From Lichenostomus cassidix (taxonomy: Eukaryota > Chordata > Aves > Passeriformes > Meliphagidae), in the NCBI GenBank assembly GCA_008360975.2, contig CM039199.1, positions 3,488,530-3,552,529 on the forward strand: a DNA stretch of 64,000 bases. Direction: 5' to 3'. Each line of letters starts with the position of its first letter. Within the stretch, counting starts at the first letter, position 1. The position numbers and the translations under genes are program-made. The notes under the pieces are model-generated. The model was not told the DNA's origin. It did no database searches and saw only the letters and a list, made by a program, of their open reading frames with translations. Shown piece after piece: positions 1 through 11,972 of the stretch.

Positions 1-3000
1 AGAAGCCTGGAGGGGCTAATCCTGAAATGTGTTTGGAAGATTTCATGGAAAATTAGACTGCACATGCCTTGAGAACCTGCTGGGGAGAGAACTGACTTTC
101 AGGGATCACACAGGAAGCTGGTGGGCAGAAGGGAGAACTGAAATAGTCTCCAAATTTGGGACAGTGCCCCCTCAGTCCCTCTGAAGCCCTGTGCTGCAGT
201 GGTCACTGCCACAACTGATGGCAATGGGGTTCATCTTAACAGGTCAGGTGGGATTTTATTTTTTTAAAGCAAACCCACAAATAATAAATTTTAAACTCGA
301 TTAGGTGGCAAAATGTAGTACATGGGCTTAAACTAACAAGGCTCATGAGCAACTAAATCCCTGATTAAATCCCACTTGCCTTTCTAATAATGATAATCCC
401 ACATTGAATGGATCACTGAACTTTGGCTCCTAAATTGTTTTGTTTTCTCTGCAGTGTTTTCTTAAGATTGTGAATGTTTTCATTCCTTGAAGAGTAGGGT
501 GGGAACCAGTCTGTTGTTTCCTGAGGAGAAGGAAACTCACCCAAATTGCCTTTCAAGAACAGAAGCTGTACAACTTTTTTGGTTTTTTTACGGGCTCCTC
601 CAGCAGTTATAAATGGGGCTGATTCTCTCTAACCACATCACTTCCTCTCCTGTCAAACCTAAATATTTCTCCTAGATCCTATCAAGCCATTTCCATGTAC
701 TGTGACAGCATCTATAATTCTGAAGTATTTATAAGACTGTCTGTTTAATATTAAACTACATGCTCTAGAGCTGTTAAATATTTATGCTATGTAAAATGGA
801 TCTAATTTCACTGCACCTTGGCCAGTTAGAGACCTGCATGAGGACAAGACAGCCAATTTAAGATAACAGATGACTGGCCAGGATCTTTTACAGGTCAGCT
901 ATGCTTATTTCAGGAACTGGGCAGGATTATTCTCCAAATGCTCTGTCCCTTCCAGCCTTGCTGGTCCCCAAGCCAGCAGCTAATGGAGATTACAGGTTGT
1001 AGAGCAGCCAGCACTGCTGGGCAGTGCCAGGGATTTGAAAGAATTCCTGCTGCCCACATCCAGTGCAAGAATGTTCTGCTCCACCCTGAGCCAGCAAGGG
1101 GAGAACACAGATCTCCCTTCTCCCCTGCAGCTCTGCCTGCTCCAGCTGTGAGGAGCACTGGTGACATGTGTGTCCCACTGACTGTCACACTGAGCTCCAG
1201 GGATGTGTCACCTCTGTGCCTGAGCTCCAGCCAGGAGCAGGAAGGAGGACACACCTCAGTGTGCAGCACCACTGTGCCCAAGGCTCCCAGAGAGGCTGTG
1301 CTTGCAGAAAGCTTTTGGGAATGCTGCCAGCCCGGTTAATGTCAAGTTTCATGCCTAAGTTAAACACCACCTGTATTTCAGTATCCTGAAGCTTTCCCAA
1401 AGCCCTGTTTTCTTCCTATCTAAACTAGCCAGACTCTGGCTTTTGTAACTGAGAAGCATATTAGGAAATGATGTCCTGGTTTTTACAGCCTGCTGTACTT
1501 AACATCACTTAACTTTTACAACCAACAGTAAAACGCTTCGGTGGGGTCCTTCTAGCCTGAAAATAACTCAATTTTTGAGTTACTGAACGGGAGTTTTTTA
1601 GTATTGAGTTTCTGAGCAGGAGCTCATTCAGCAGACAGAAGTACTGGGGCTACAGGGGCAGCTGGATCACTGGACTTAGCAGCAACTCCTGCCTGTGATT
1701 AAGGATCCTTCCCCTTCATTTCAGTGGAGAGAATTCTGTGTTTCTGCTGCACTGTGCCATCAAGTGCCTGTTTGAAGCAGTGCTTTAGGAAGGGGCACAG
1801 AGAAACCAGTCACTCATGGCAGCCCCCAGCAGATTCCTCCTCTCTGAACCTCCCCAGATGTTGTTGGGGAGTTAAAAACATCTCCAAAAGGCCTTGTGAA
1901 CACACTGAAACCTGAAATTTTAGGTGATGAAAAGTTCATGGACAGGTGGATCACGCATCAAGTGGATTTAGGCAGAGGCAGAGTCCTCTCTGCACCACAA
2001 CCACCTCGGAATTCCAGCTGTGCTTCAGACAGGGAGAAGTGTCAGGAAGGTTTGTGTCACACACCAGGCTCTCTTCATCCACCCCCTTGTTATTGCAGAG
2101 ATCAATTGCTTCAAATAAATCCTGCTGCAGCCAATTGCCAAAACACACAAACATTTTAGTACACAAGGGAGGGAAAGGACCCAAGCTTAACAGCCCATCC
2201 CAGGCCTATTTTCCATCACTGTCAGCACCCTCATAAACACAGTCAGCCTCAGGGGCACAGAAAGCTTATTGCAGTGACCTGCCAGCAATAAACAGATTAA
2301 CACAGGACCAGGAAACACCTTAAAAACACGAGCAGCCACCCCTGAGACGTTATCACACCTCCCCACAGACCCTCGTGCTTTGTCTTCACTGGTATTTCAC
2401 CACGGAGGGATTTAGAGCTGCATCTCACTGGGATTTTGTCACATTTCCCTTGAGGTCTTTCAATCAGTCAAACTCCACTAAATGCATCGAGTTGCATCCA
2501 GTACTGCCCAGTGCCCACAGGGCCATGCTGTGAGGGCTGAGTTCATGCAGAGATTTTTGCCCCTGTAACAAATCAAAGCCACAGCTGTTCTGCTTTCACT
2601 ATTTTGCTAACTGCAGAAGGCAAAACAAATCACAGATCTCCCAGCTGGTCTCTGCCACACCCTGAGTGAAACACTGGTCCCAATCCTGCACCACCTTTTC
2701 ACCAGACATTTTGGGAGGCACAAACCCAGCAAACTGGAGACTCCAGTTCAAGCTTGTATCTTTTATGCCCTTCATTATACAGATTTTGACCAACAGTGCA
2801 GAGGTAACTATGTTAGCCATTGCTGCCCTGCAGTAGCTAAGCAGAGTTCCCATTTTCACCTGCAGCTGGAAGGAGATGGCTTTGGTTCTCTGCTCCACAG
2901 CAGTTCTCCTGGGATGCTGAACAAGCTGCCACAGCCTCCAACTCCTCCCAAAACAAGGCTGCAGAACATTAACCCTCACTACAACCTTCAGTAAGAACAG

Positions 3001-4412
3001 CAGAATCAAGCATTGCTCCCAGAGAGCAGCTCCTGCTCTGACTGACCTCAAGCTGTTTTGATGCTGAAGTCAGTAATTCTGGGACAAGACTTGTGATTGA
3101 CAACATGAATTCCTGCAGAACCTCAGACTCCAAGCAGGCTGCAGCTGGAAACAGTGACAGAAAGGGAAGAAAAGCAGCAGTGACACATCAGCCTAGGGAG
3201 CTCCCAGTGAGTGGCACGGGAGCAAGATGGCACAGATAAAAATAGTCCAAGCACTGAACTTCCTGATGCATCTGACAAGTTATCCAGCCTCCAGGAACAG
3301 GCTTCTGATGGAGCTGAGGTCAGTCTGCTGAAGGAAAAGGATGCAAAGAGAACTCTAACAAAATCCAACCAATAATCCAGCACAGGAGGAGTTTGTGTTC
3401 GAGCAGGAACAGTGCTCACTGTGGCTGCTGCCTGCCTGTGCTCTCATTCCCTGGCTGGGAAGGCCCTGGGGCTTTGTGCACCTGCAGCTCCATCCCAAGG
3501 CTCCCACAGGAGCTGCTTGTGCACAGCACTCCTGCAGCCACGGGCAGAGCTGCCCTTCCCTCTGCACCCTGTGGCAGTGCTCAGTCTGTGTGGAGTGACA
3601 GCTCTCAGTGGGGACAGGAGCTCCTCCAGCTGCACTGAAGAAATGAATTGGCTCAAATCCCCTCTTCTTCCTGCACGTCAGTGGGTTTAGCAAACAAAAT
3701 ATGATAATCATGAGCAGCAAATATATTTGCCTCTCTATTTGGTTCAGCCCCTTAAAGCTGCACAGACTGTGAGTATTTTCCATCTGTTCATTTAATCCAG
3801 GTGCTGATTTGTCTCCAGAGGCAGAAACATGGGTCAGCTTCACTTTTTCCTCTTTCACAGATCTCAACTGAGGAGAAAACTGGCAGAAAGGAAAAATCAA
3901 TAACCTTTCCTGCTATTTTCCCAGGCAGCTGCAGCAGAACAGATGTGAAGAGGAGCAGTTGACAGCATCAATCACAGTTCCAAGGACCTGGATGGAAATG
4001 AGCTCCAGAGCTCACCACTCTGTGAGCTCCTGAAGTCTGTGAAGATAGGGGTCTCGAAATTTTGTGCCTGAGTCTGTGTCTGGAAGTATAATTCTGCCAG
4101 ATACTGATGGGCTCAGAACTGAGGTGGAGGGATCTTTAGTGCCATGGAAGATGTGTGTAACATCATACACTTATGTCCACTGAAATAACAAAAGAGGAAG
4201 TGGAGTGCCTCACTTTTTGATTGAATGATTGGATGGCAAAGGGGAGGAAACATGACATGAACTAATATGAACAAGATATGAACTAATTAAATCTTAAAAT
4301 AGAAAATCCTGTAGAACCTCCTGATGGCACTTGATTAAAAACACTTCTTATCCTCCAAAATAACTGCCTCATGATACAGCACTTTTCACCAACCTGTGAG
4401 CTCCACGTGAGA

Positions 4413-4525
4413 GGAATCAGAGAACTATGGAAGGGGTTGGGTTGGGTTAGGTTGGAAGGGAACTTGAAGAACATCTCATTCCAGCCCCTTGCCATGGGCA
4501 GGGACACCTTCCAATAGCCTGGGCT
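4413..4525 (-). mobile_element. CR1 LINE 3' fragment
   Basis: GAATCAGAGAACTATGGAAG, then GGGTTGGGTTGGGTTAGGTT, GGAAGGGAACTTGAAGAACA and CTTGCCATGGGCAGGGACAC, then CTTCCAATAGCCTGGGCTG, is the reverse complement of a CR1 3' end. The telomere-like GGGTTA-type run at the start is part of the element, not a telomeric repeat. Confidence 0.9.
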
Positions 4526-7500
4526 GAACACCCACCTGCCACGGGAAGCAGGGAATTAATTCCTTGGTTTGTTTTGCTTTGCTTGTGGTGCAGCTTTTGC
4601 TTTCCCTATTAAACTGTCTGTATCTCATCCCACAAGCTCTCCAGCTCTTACCTTTCCTATTCTCCCCAGCCTGCTGGTGGGGCAGGGAGGGAGTGGCTGT
4701 GAGGGACTTGTTGGGGTTAAAGCCTGGCCCAGGCCAAGGACCCCACCACAAGTAAACTGCACTAAGACACCCACAGTCACAGTATTTGCCTTGCTGATTG
4801 CTGCACAAGGAGAGGTCACTGCTGCTGGGAAAAGCCAGTACCTTTGCAAAATGCTCTGACATCGTGACAGGCTTCAGGAAACAGCAAGGCTGAATTTTTC
4901 ATGATTTCTTCCATTTCCTTGTGTCAGAGATTGCTTCTCACTTGGAAGGCTGCTGCCTTCTGCTCAGTGCTCCAGTCACCTGCGTGGGATCTGATCAGAT
5001 TTTGTCTCTGTGCCAGGGCAGCCTTAGCAAAGAATCTGTCTCAGTGAGAATTTAAAATCTCCTCCTGCATGGCAAAGTCCCTCCATGCCAAGAACTCTTC
5101 TTTGCAATGCCAATGCCAATTTACATGCTGAGTCCATTGGTAGCATATGATTTCAGTGTCCCTTGTATGTTGTGGGAAAGTGTCTTCAGTCCTGTTTTAC
5201 AGCTGATGAGCATTTTAGGGACAGCATCTGACATCTTGGAGCTCATGGCAGAGAGCCAGTAGCCAAGACAGCAGGAGGACTCTCAAGTAGTTCTTGATCT
5301 GGAGCTCTTGGAGAAGTGAGCTTTGGCCTTCCTATAACATAAGGCACATGGAGAAGTTCCATTCTGGCAGTGGGAGAGCACTAAGTAGCTAGGAATAGTG
5401 TAGGAATACTGCTCTCCTTTCTCTGGGGTGCAGGGGATGAACCTGGGAAGGTCAGTCTGCTGGAGAAGGGGTGGTTTTGGGAAACCCAGAGCTCTGCCTG
5501 CAGCCCCTCCTGCATCCTGGTTGCCAGAGCCATGCAGCACCAGCTGCCCCTATCCTTCTGCCTGGGCTAAAGCAAAGCTCCTGCTGCCAACACTTAACTC
5601 CAACAGCACGTTTCAAACACCATGTAAGGACCACAGCTGAGCTCAAAGTGCCTGTGAACAACCACACTGACCTCTGCCACCTCCCTGCCCGACCTGCAGG
5701 AAATCCACAGGCTGACTGAAGTGACACAACGAATCAGCAATTGTCCTATATGCAACTATTTTCCATCTGCATTTTACCAGCAGCTCCCAACTGCAGCAGT
5801 AAACCAGCATTTAAAATTTAAGTCCCAAGCTGTTCCATTCTTGGTTGTGCTAACTGTGTTTATGGAGTTACAAACACGGCCAGTAAACAGGGGAGAAAGC
5901 CAACAGCTCTACAAGCAGCTTTTTCAACCAGTAATAGAACTACTTACATTTTCACCACCTCTCCCCTTCTTATTCTCAACACGGATTCCATATAAACCAC
6001 CTAATAGTCTAATCTTGCTCCATCTGCAGTCTGTGAGTTTTTATCATGCCACTCTCAGATACTCAAAATACATTCCTTGCCTCTGTCCTTCCATCACCAC
6101 AGATCCTCTGCATCCTAATCCAGGCTTTTTGCTGTAAATTCACATGGCCTCAAAGGCCAAGGACATCTTATCTGGGCTAAAACAGCATTGTGAGTTTCTA
6201 CCACTATAGGAAATGTTTAATTATTGTTCTTTGGTAAAGTCAAAACAAACAAAGCAATGATATTCCTCCCCCTAAGCAGCTGAATATCAGCAAAGAGCAA
6301 ACTGTTCCCAAATATCCCTTTCTGGGAGTTGTTAAAATCCACTTGCAGCTTCTAAAATCCTCAAATCCAAACTCTGCCTCAATGCAGCACTGAGACATCT
6401 CTCTAAAATAAGTGTCCAGCCTCTCAAAACCCCATGATACACCCCCAGCTACTTCAGAGAAGAAATGTTCTTTTTGGCAATGCAAACTGCCAGGATGGAG
6501 CACACTCAGTGTCAGTCAGTGGCCACTTTAATACCTGGGAAACTGTTAATGGAGGGAACTCTGGGCTTTGCTGGCAACAACATCAGGTCACCTGGTGGGT
6601 CTTTTCTGTCCCCAACTGCTGCCTCAGAAAAATCAAAGAAAGGGAGGGTTGACAACTCTGCAAGTCCTTCCCCTGCCCCACATAATAGAATCTGCAAAGC
6701 AAAAATAAGGTCAGACACTTTCAAATTGCTGCAATAGGAGAACTGGGAGATCATTTTATATCCAGTTCTGCAAAAGGCTAAAAATAAGCCTGATGTGAGG
6801 CAGAAAAAGAGCCTGAAAATGGATTATTCTCATTTTTCCTGTAATGCAATTTGCAGATGTGCCATGTTTAAGACAGCACAGGAGATGTCTGGACTAGACA
6901 CCTCTGGTTTTGGTGCTGTTTGTGGATTTTGCTATCTCCTCTGTAAAGAATAATTTCTTTCTAGTGTTTGTATCCACTACTTTTAAAATTAAATGTTCAC
7001 CAACACTTCTACTCAGCAAGAGCTTCCACACCTGATTAAAGGTATTAACAATTTTTTTCTTATTAAATGTTTAATTTTAATTTTAGGAGCAAAGAAATGC
7101 CCGCTTGAGTTGTTTAAATAACCTGATTCTTGTCAAACAAAGGGGTGAACATTTCAGGCTTGCTGGGCTCTCAAATGCTGAGTGGTCACTGGTTAAAGAC
7201 TTAAATTCTTTTGTTCTGACCAGCTGCATTGGTGCAGATGTTTATTCCTGCTCAGGCTGCACCAGGGATCCACACTGCAGTTGCATCCTGCTGCCTGATC
7301 TGCATTGCTGTATCCTTGGCAAAATATCAGCCTCTACCACGCAGAGAGGGACTGAGCCGTTATAAAACTTGGACACCCATCCTAATCATCTTTTCATACC
7401 TCTGGAAAAAAACAGAAAATATCATGTTTACAGGTGTAAAACAAGGGATTATATTTTAAAAAAATTAAAACAATGGAATTCTTTGAGGAGTGGAGTATCT

Positions 7501-10500
7501 CACACCTGCACAGGGTGGTTTTTCAGGAAGAATCCTGGTGAATTTGATTTTCCCTCAGCAGCAGCTGGGAGTGGCCCTGGCTGGGGACAGAACTGCAGGA
7601 TCACTGCATTCACTGCCCAGGAAAGGATCCTGATACACACTAATTATAGTGATTTATATCCCTGTCACCTTAAACTTGTCACAGCTTGGGAAAAGGACTT
7701 TTTTTAAAGCCCTTTTCATAATAAAAAGAGCACATTTTTCCTAATTATTGATGGAGCTTCTAGCAAGTACCAAATGTAGGCTTTTCTTCTGCAGCTCTCC
7801 AGGGTGAAACTTTGTTTGTCCCAATTCTCTGCACTGTGAGTGGGGAAGGAGATGAACACAAACCACAGACAAAATTCTCAGCAGTGCTGAGCTTTTACTT
7901 CCATCGAGTGAAGCACCTGGAGTGCTCCCAACCTCAGAAATGGCTCTTTGCCAGGGCTGCACAGGTACCTGTGATGGAGCTTGAGGATAAAAGTGTAATT
8001 ATCAGATTTCTGATCCCTTTCTGAGGGCTCTGCCATGGCAAGACATGTTTTCCAGAGGGTCTAAAATCTAGCTTGAGTCTCACCAATATTCCTCAAGCAG
8101 GTAAGATAAGTACAGTTAAGAGTGCTGATGTTTGGAAATAAAATATACAACTGTTTTAACCCTCCTCTGCAGAGGTGCAGATCAGGAAAGGAAAAACAAC
8201 ACAGTCATGTGAAATCACAGAAGGAATTGTAGTTGAGTAGCTTAAAAAAGAATTGAAGTATTTATCACTGCTAGTGGCTAAGACCTCTTACAGAACCCAT
8301 TCTTAACTGTTTTCTCTCTCTTATCACTTTGGAAGGGTGGGATTAAATTTGTGTTACAAAAATTGCCCCCGAAATGATTGGATTATAGCACAGAGTGATG
8401 TACTCTATCATGTTCTCTGCTAGTACTAAATTTACTAAAAGCCTCTTTAAGCTGTCAGACTTCTGAAGCAGCATGAAAATGGTTATAAAAGAATTGTGTT
8501 TAAAAAAAAAAAAAAGAATTGCTACAGAAAGATTTTTTTTTTTCATGAGTGTTTTGCGAGAGGGGCAGCCTTGTTGACTGGAATTCCTGTGCTAAAAAAG
8601 TACAAAATATGCCAGGAATTGTGGCAATGACAAAAGTAGTGTGAAAGCCTGGAAATTCTGTTTTTGAAAGGAAGTGTGGTGGAAACTGGAGGAAGCTTTA
8701 CAGGAAAGAGAGGTATCTGCCCTGCCTGAAAGAAGAAATTATCTCTAAGCAAATGCCCAGAGACGGTTACACAAAGGAACAAACAAACACAGAAATCCCA
8801 GCAATAAATCCCTGAACTACATTTCACAGAAGTGTGGGAATTGAAGCAGGGACAGCTCAGTTTCCATAGGCTGTGAGAGCAGTGTTCCACTTCTCTGCTC
8901 CTGTATTAGTTCATGAGAGGGGTGGGTGACACCTGCCCTGTGCCCTGACCCTGGGGGTGATGGATGATTTTAATCTCTGGCGTGTGACTCCTGTGCTCAT
9001 GATTCCTGCAGGTTAATTGATTTCTTTTGGCAAAGCCTGTTTCCAACTCCCGTTGTCTGAGCAGCAGGACTGACTGCAGAAGGAAAACAAGGCATCCTGA
9101 AATAGAAATTCCTCTGTACCCAGCAAGTAATAGGTAGGATGGAGGGGAGAACTGGCTGGGCAGAAAACAGCCTCTGCCAAAGGTGTGTGATGCCAAGTGC
9201 AGATGGCCTGACAGGAGGGGGGGCTGGATGGCAGATCTGGGGTCCAGCATGGAGTTTTTAGCTGCTAATAGCAAAATGCTCTGTTACCCTTCCTCTAACA
9301 GGCAAACATGGAGCTACTAACAAATAAATCCTGCCCCACAGATTCTGAGGAGCATTATTCTGTGGGGTCTGTGCCCAGCTGACAGCACAGACCCCTCTGT
9401 GGGTCTCCATAGTCTCCAGCCTTCCCTCTCTCTTTCTTCACTCTCACTTCTCAGTATTGAGAATGAAGCTGCACTCCAGGAATCTCACTGCAGGATGCCA
9501 GGGTATTTTTAACATAGGAGTGGGCACATCCCAGAAAGAGTAGCCTCCCTAGGAGTCATCTGAGAGAAATAATTTTGTTAACCATTATTTATGTCAATTG
9601 TTCTCCCCAGTTTGCAACACGAAAGATCCGTGACTGACTAATACAAAGTTCATTAAAAAATGTGAGTCAGGAAAGAGAAAGATGCTAAAACAGAAAGAGA
9701 AACAAAACCAGGTTTGACACCTGAATGCTTTTCTTCCAAGAGTGGAGCAGTGGCTTTTTGGGAGGCTGGCTGCTCTGGACATGGATGGAGTACAACCAAA
9801 ACTGCTCAAGGTAGACAGCAACAGAGGAATGATCCCTTTTGTGCAGGAGCAAGCAGAGGTGTGGATGTGATCTCCCTCCCACATGAACACTGCTGCAAAG
9901 CTGGAGTTTTGGCAAAACAACTGTGTAAGACACACCAGTGCTGGCAGCCAAGCAGAGTCACCCAGATATGACCAGTCTGTGACCTGCAGTGCCTCCTGAG
10001 CAGAGCAAAACCCTCTTCCTTGAGATCTCCCCTGGAGCTGAGAACAGCTGGATACCACAGTGCCCTGCCCAGCATAAAGGTCCAGGTGGGCTTGACATGG
10101 TGAAAAAATGGGAGTGACCTGGAATTCATGAGTACCTGAATCCTGAGCCCCTCCTTCACCACCTGAGGTGCTGTCACACCACACTGGCAGCAGATGTGAT
10201 GCAAAGGGACACAGATCTCCACCACAGTTAGAAGTGGAACTCTCAGACAAACCCTGAACCTTTCCTAGGATCAGGTGAGGGCCCTGAGCAAAGGTGAACA
10301 CTACAGAGAGGTTTCATCTGCTGCACTGACACCAAATAGGACTTTTGGCTTCTTGCAGCAAAAAAGCCACCCTGAGCACCCAGAAACTTATGTTCATCTT
10401 GCCATGTCCCCAGGTAGCCACTGCCAGGACGGGCATGTACAGCTTATGTGCACAAGCACAGAAACAGGGCTGGGATGCAGCTGGAGAGCAGATCCCACCT

Positions 10501-10599
10501 TCCTGCCTCAAGTCATGCCAGGGAGGCCATCAGAAAAAAGGGACAGCTTTCATGTCTTCCCCAAAAAATCTGCTGTAGCATTTACCTTTTTTTTCACTT

Positions 10600-10655
10600 A
10601 GGAAGTCCTTCCTAACATTTAATCTCCAACTTCCCTTCCTGCCATTTGAGGCCCT
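10600..10655 (-). mobile_element. Short CR1 LINE fragment
   Basis: On the plus strand, AGGAAGTCCTTCCTAACATT followed by TAATCTCCAACTTCCC and CATTTGAGGCCCTTCT resembles the reverse complement of the CR1 region about 250 bases from its 3' end. The match is short and the borders are uncertain. Confidence 0.55.
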
Positions 10656-11185
10656 TCTATGCAGATAACAAACCAGGCACACACGTCACATCCCCAACAC
10701 CACACTGGAGTTCAACTCTGTAGGACTCTCCATCCTTTTGATATGAGGTCTTGTTTTTCCACAATGTTTAAACATCTCATGATAGGAGAAATTCTCCTTT
10801 CTTTAGTATTTATGTATGTTAGTAAAAGGAAGGTGGAACTGCTCTTACAGGGCCACAGCACCATCTGTAACACTGCTTCCAAATATCTTGCATCCATCTG
10901 ATACAACAGTGAGAGCCAGAAAGTATCACCCAGACTGTTCACACATTTATGTCAACCTCCAAACACCTAATTCTCCTTCTAGCTATACTATGCCTCGAGT
11001 GATATTCCAGAGCCCTTCTCCTTAAGGTAAACCAAGGCTCCCATTCTCCAGTGGGGGAAAGGCAAAGGCAACTTACAGTCAACACCAGACTAGTCACCTA
11101 CCCACATATTCAGCATGACATTACACATAGTAACTCTTATTTTTCAACAATTATGAGAAAGAGACTAACCCCAGAAGTTTGTATG

Positions 11186-11252
11186 TCATGTGGAAGCGTC
11201 TTCAGAATTACTGTGGTTGCCAACCGTGAGATGATCCGAATCGGTTTCTTTA
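11186..11252 (-). CDS. SPNS2: Candidate terminal exon of SPNS2 with an alternative tail
   Basis: Immediately after a gctactgtttttcag acceptor on the minus strand, the phase needed by the previous exon stays open for 21 codons and ends at TGA (11186-11188). Joined, the tail after AEQ would read HKETDSDHLTVGNHSNSEDA then ST, a polar, acidic, Ser-rich sequence like a cytoplasmic tail. The 67 bases hold four CpGs where surrounding DNA has almost none, as expected of a conserved exon. Against it, the tail I remember for mammalian SPNS2 is short and ends in SVKV, with no resemblance. I found no phase-compatible match to that tail between base 1 and 11808, so it either lies left of the window or was missed. 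This may be an alternative last exon or a coincidence. Confidence 0.45.
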
Positions 11253-11808
11253 CTGAAAAACAGTAGCTTTTTTTTCACAAAGCTGCAAGAAGGGATGGGG
11301 AAAGACTCTTTATCACAGCAATCCTTGAGCAGATGTCCCCACACACAGCTTCCTTCCTCCTTGCCTCACGTTCCTGACTGCCAGAGGTGGTGAGCAGGGC
11401 TGTGGGGTGGAGGTGGGTGGGTGCAGCCTCAACCACCAAGCTCAGGGAAGCACCTCCTGCTCCTCACCTCGCACTCCACCAACTCCAGCACACAGCAGCT
11501 CCTCACCATGGACAACCTGGGCTGTGACATGCTCAGGCAAGGGTGAAAGGGGCCTGTGCTCCCCTCTGAGCCACATGGCCAACCACTGAGATCCACCAGA
11601 GCAAAGCGTGTAAAGGATGCCCAGCCAGCACGACCCAAGCCCCTGTGCTTCGTGCAGCCTCATGCACTCTGCTGAGCCCAGGTTCTTAATGCACAACCCA
11701 ACATCCTTTACCTGGAAGGGCCAAGGCCAGGGAAAGAGTACAAGCACAAGGTTCAAGAGAGCAAACAGGCTGTGGTGCCTCCCCATTCGCAATGGCCAGG
11801 CTACTCAC
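11253..11808. other. Candidate last intron of 556 bp
   Basis: If the exon at 11186-11252 is real, this would be the shortest intron of the gene. It starts gtgagta and ends tttttcag on the minus strand. No other feature is seen in it; the overlapping open frames on both strands have no known domain. Confidence 0.45.
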
Positions 11809-11972
11809 TGTTGTTCAGCTTTGGCTCGGTCACTGAGGAAGAAGAGGGCTGTGGCCAGGAAGAACATCCCTCCCAGGACAACGACAAACGGGCAGAGCAT
11901 GAGAGCATAACCCAGGCTGAGGAACTCCCAGACTGGGGACTCCTTTGTGCTTTGTCGTATCAGGTCTGAGAT
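11809..11972 (-). CDS. SPNS2: SPNS2 exon, end of TM11 and TM12
   Basis: This 164-bp exon has 54 codons plus two bases (CA) of a split codon, about human residues 482-536. It reads [20 protein letters not shown], then [20 protein letters not shown], then [16 protein letters not shown]12 is the [22 protein letters not shown] part, and the DRAKAEQ stretch starts the cytoplasmic tail. Changes from human are conservative (KESPVW for [16 protein letters not shown] for FVSDRARAEQ). The acceptor is ctctctcctag and the donor gtgagta. The split codon would be CAG (Gln) if joined to the usual terminal exon, and CAT (His) if joined to the candidate at 11252. Confidence 0.96.

Larger units (their letters stand above)
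1..11185. other. Region 3' of the last recognised SPNS2 exon, no gene found
   Basis: This stretch is either the end of the SPNS2 transcription unit (final intron or 3' untranslated region) or the sequence beyond it. I searched the minus strand for the usual SPNS2 tail exon and saw none. Two CR1 fragments are present (4413-4525 and 10600-10655). The longest open frame of the window is here (minus, 9594-10301, 235 codons), but it has no recognisable domain and its sequence is rich in Ser and Cys without order, so I do not call it a gene. No clear polyadenylation site could be tied to SPNS2. Confidence 0.6.

Noticed and set aside
2581..2620. Minus-strand acceptor followed by TTAGCAAAATAGTGAAAGC as a possible last SPNS2 exon
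   Set aside because: In the required phase the first codon after the junction is a stop (CAT TAG), leaving no tail resembling the family.
3355..3900. Minus-strand open frame of 181 codons
   Set aside because: No recognisable domain, Cys- and Ser-rich without pattern, overlapping open frames on the other strand, and no splice or promoter context. Best explained as chance.
4435..4465. GGGTTGGGTTGGGTTAGG, which looks like an interstitial telomeric repeat
   Set aside because: It is the usual TTGGGTTGG part of a CR1 3' end in reverse complement, and the rest of the element follows it.
10110..10165. Minus-strand acceptor-like CCTCAG followed by GTGGTGAAGG as a possible SPNS2 tail exon
   Set aside because: The phase fits a CAG Gln codon, but the following residues (VVKEGLRIQVLMNS and on) run open for more than 150 codons without resembling the known tail; acceptor context is only moderate.
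11051..11266. Plus-strand open frame of 71 codons rich in unusual residues
   Set aside because: Its end is the antisense of the candidate SPNS2 terminal exon; the minus-strand reading has a matching acceptor and phase, the plus-strand reading has no support.
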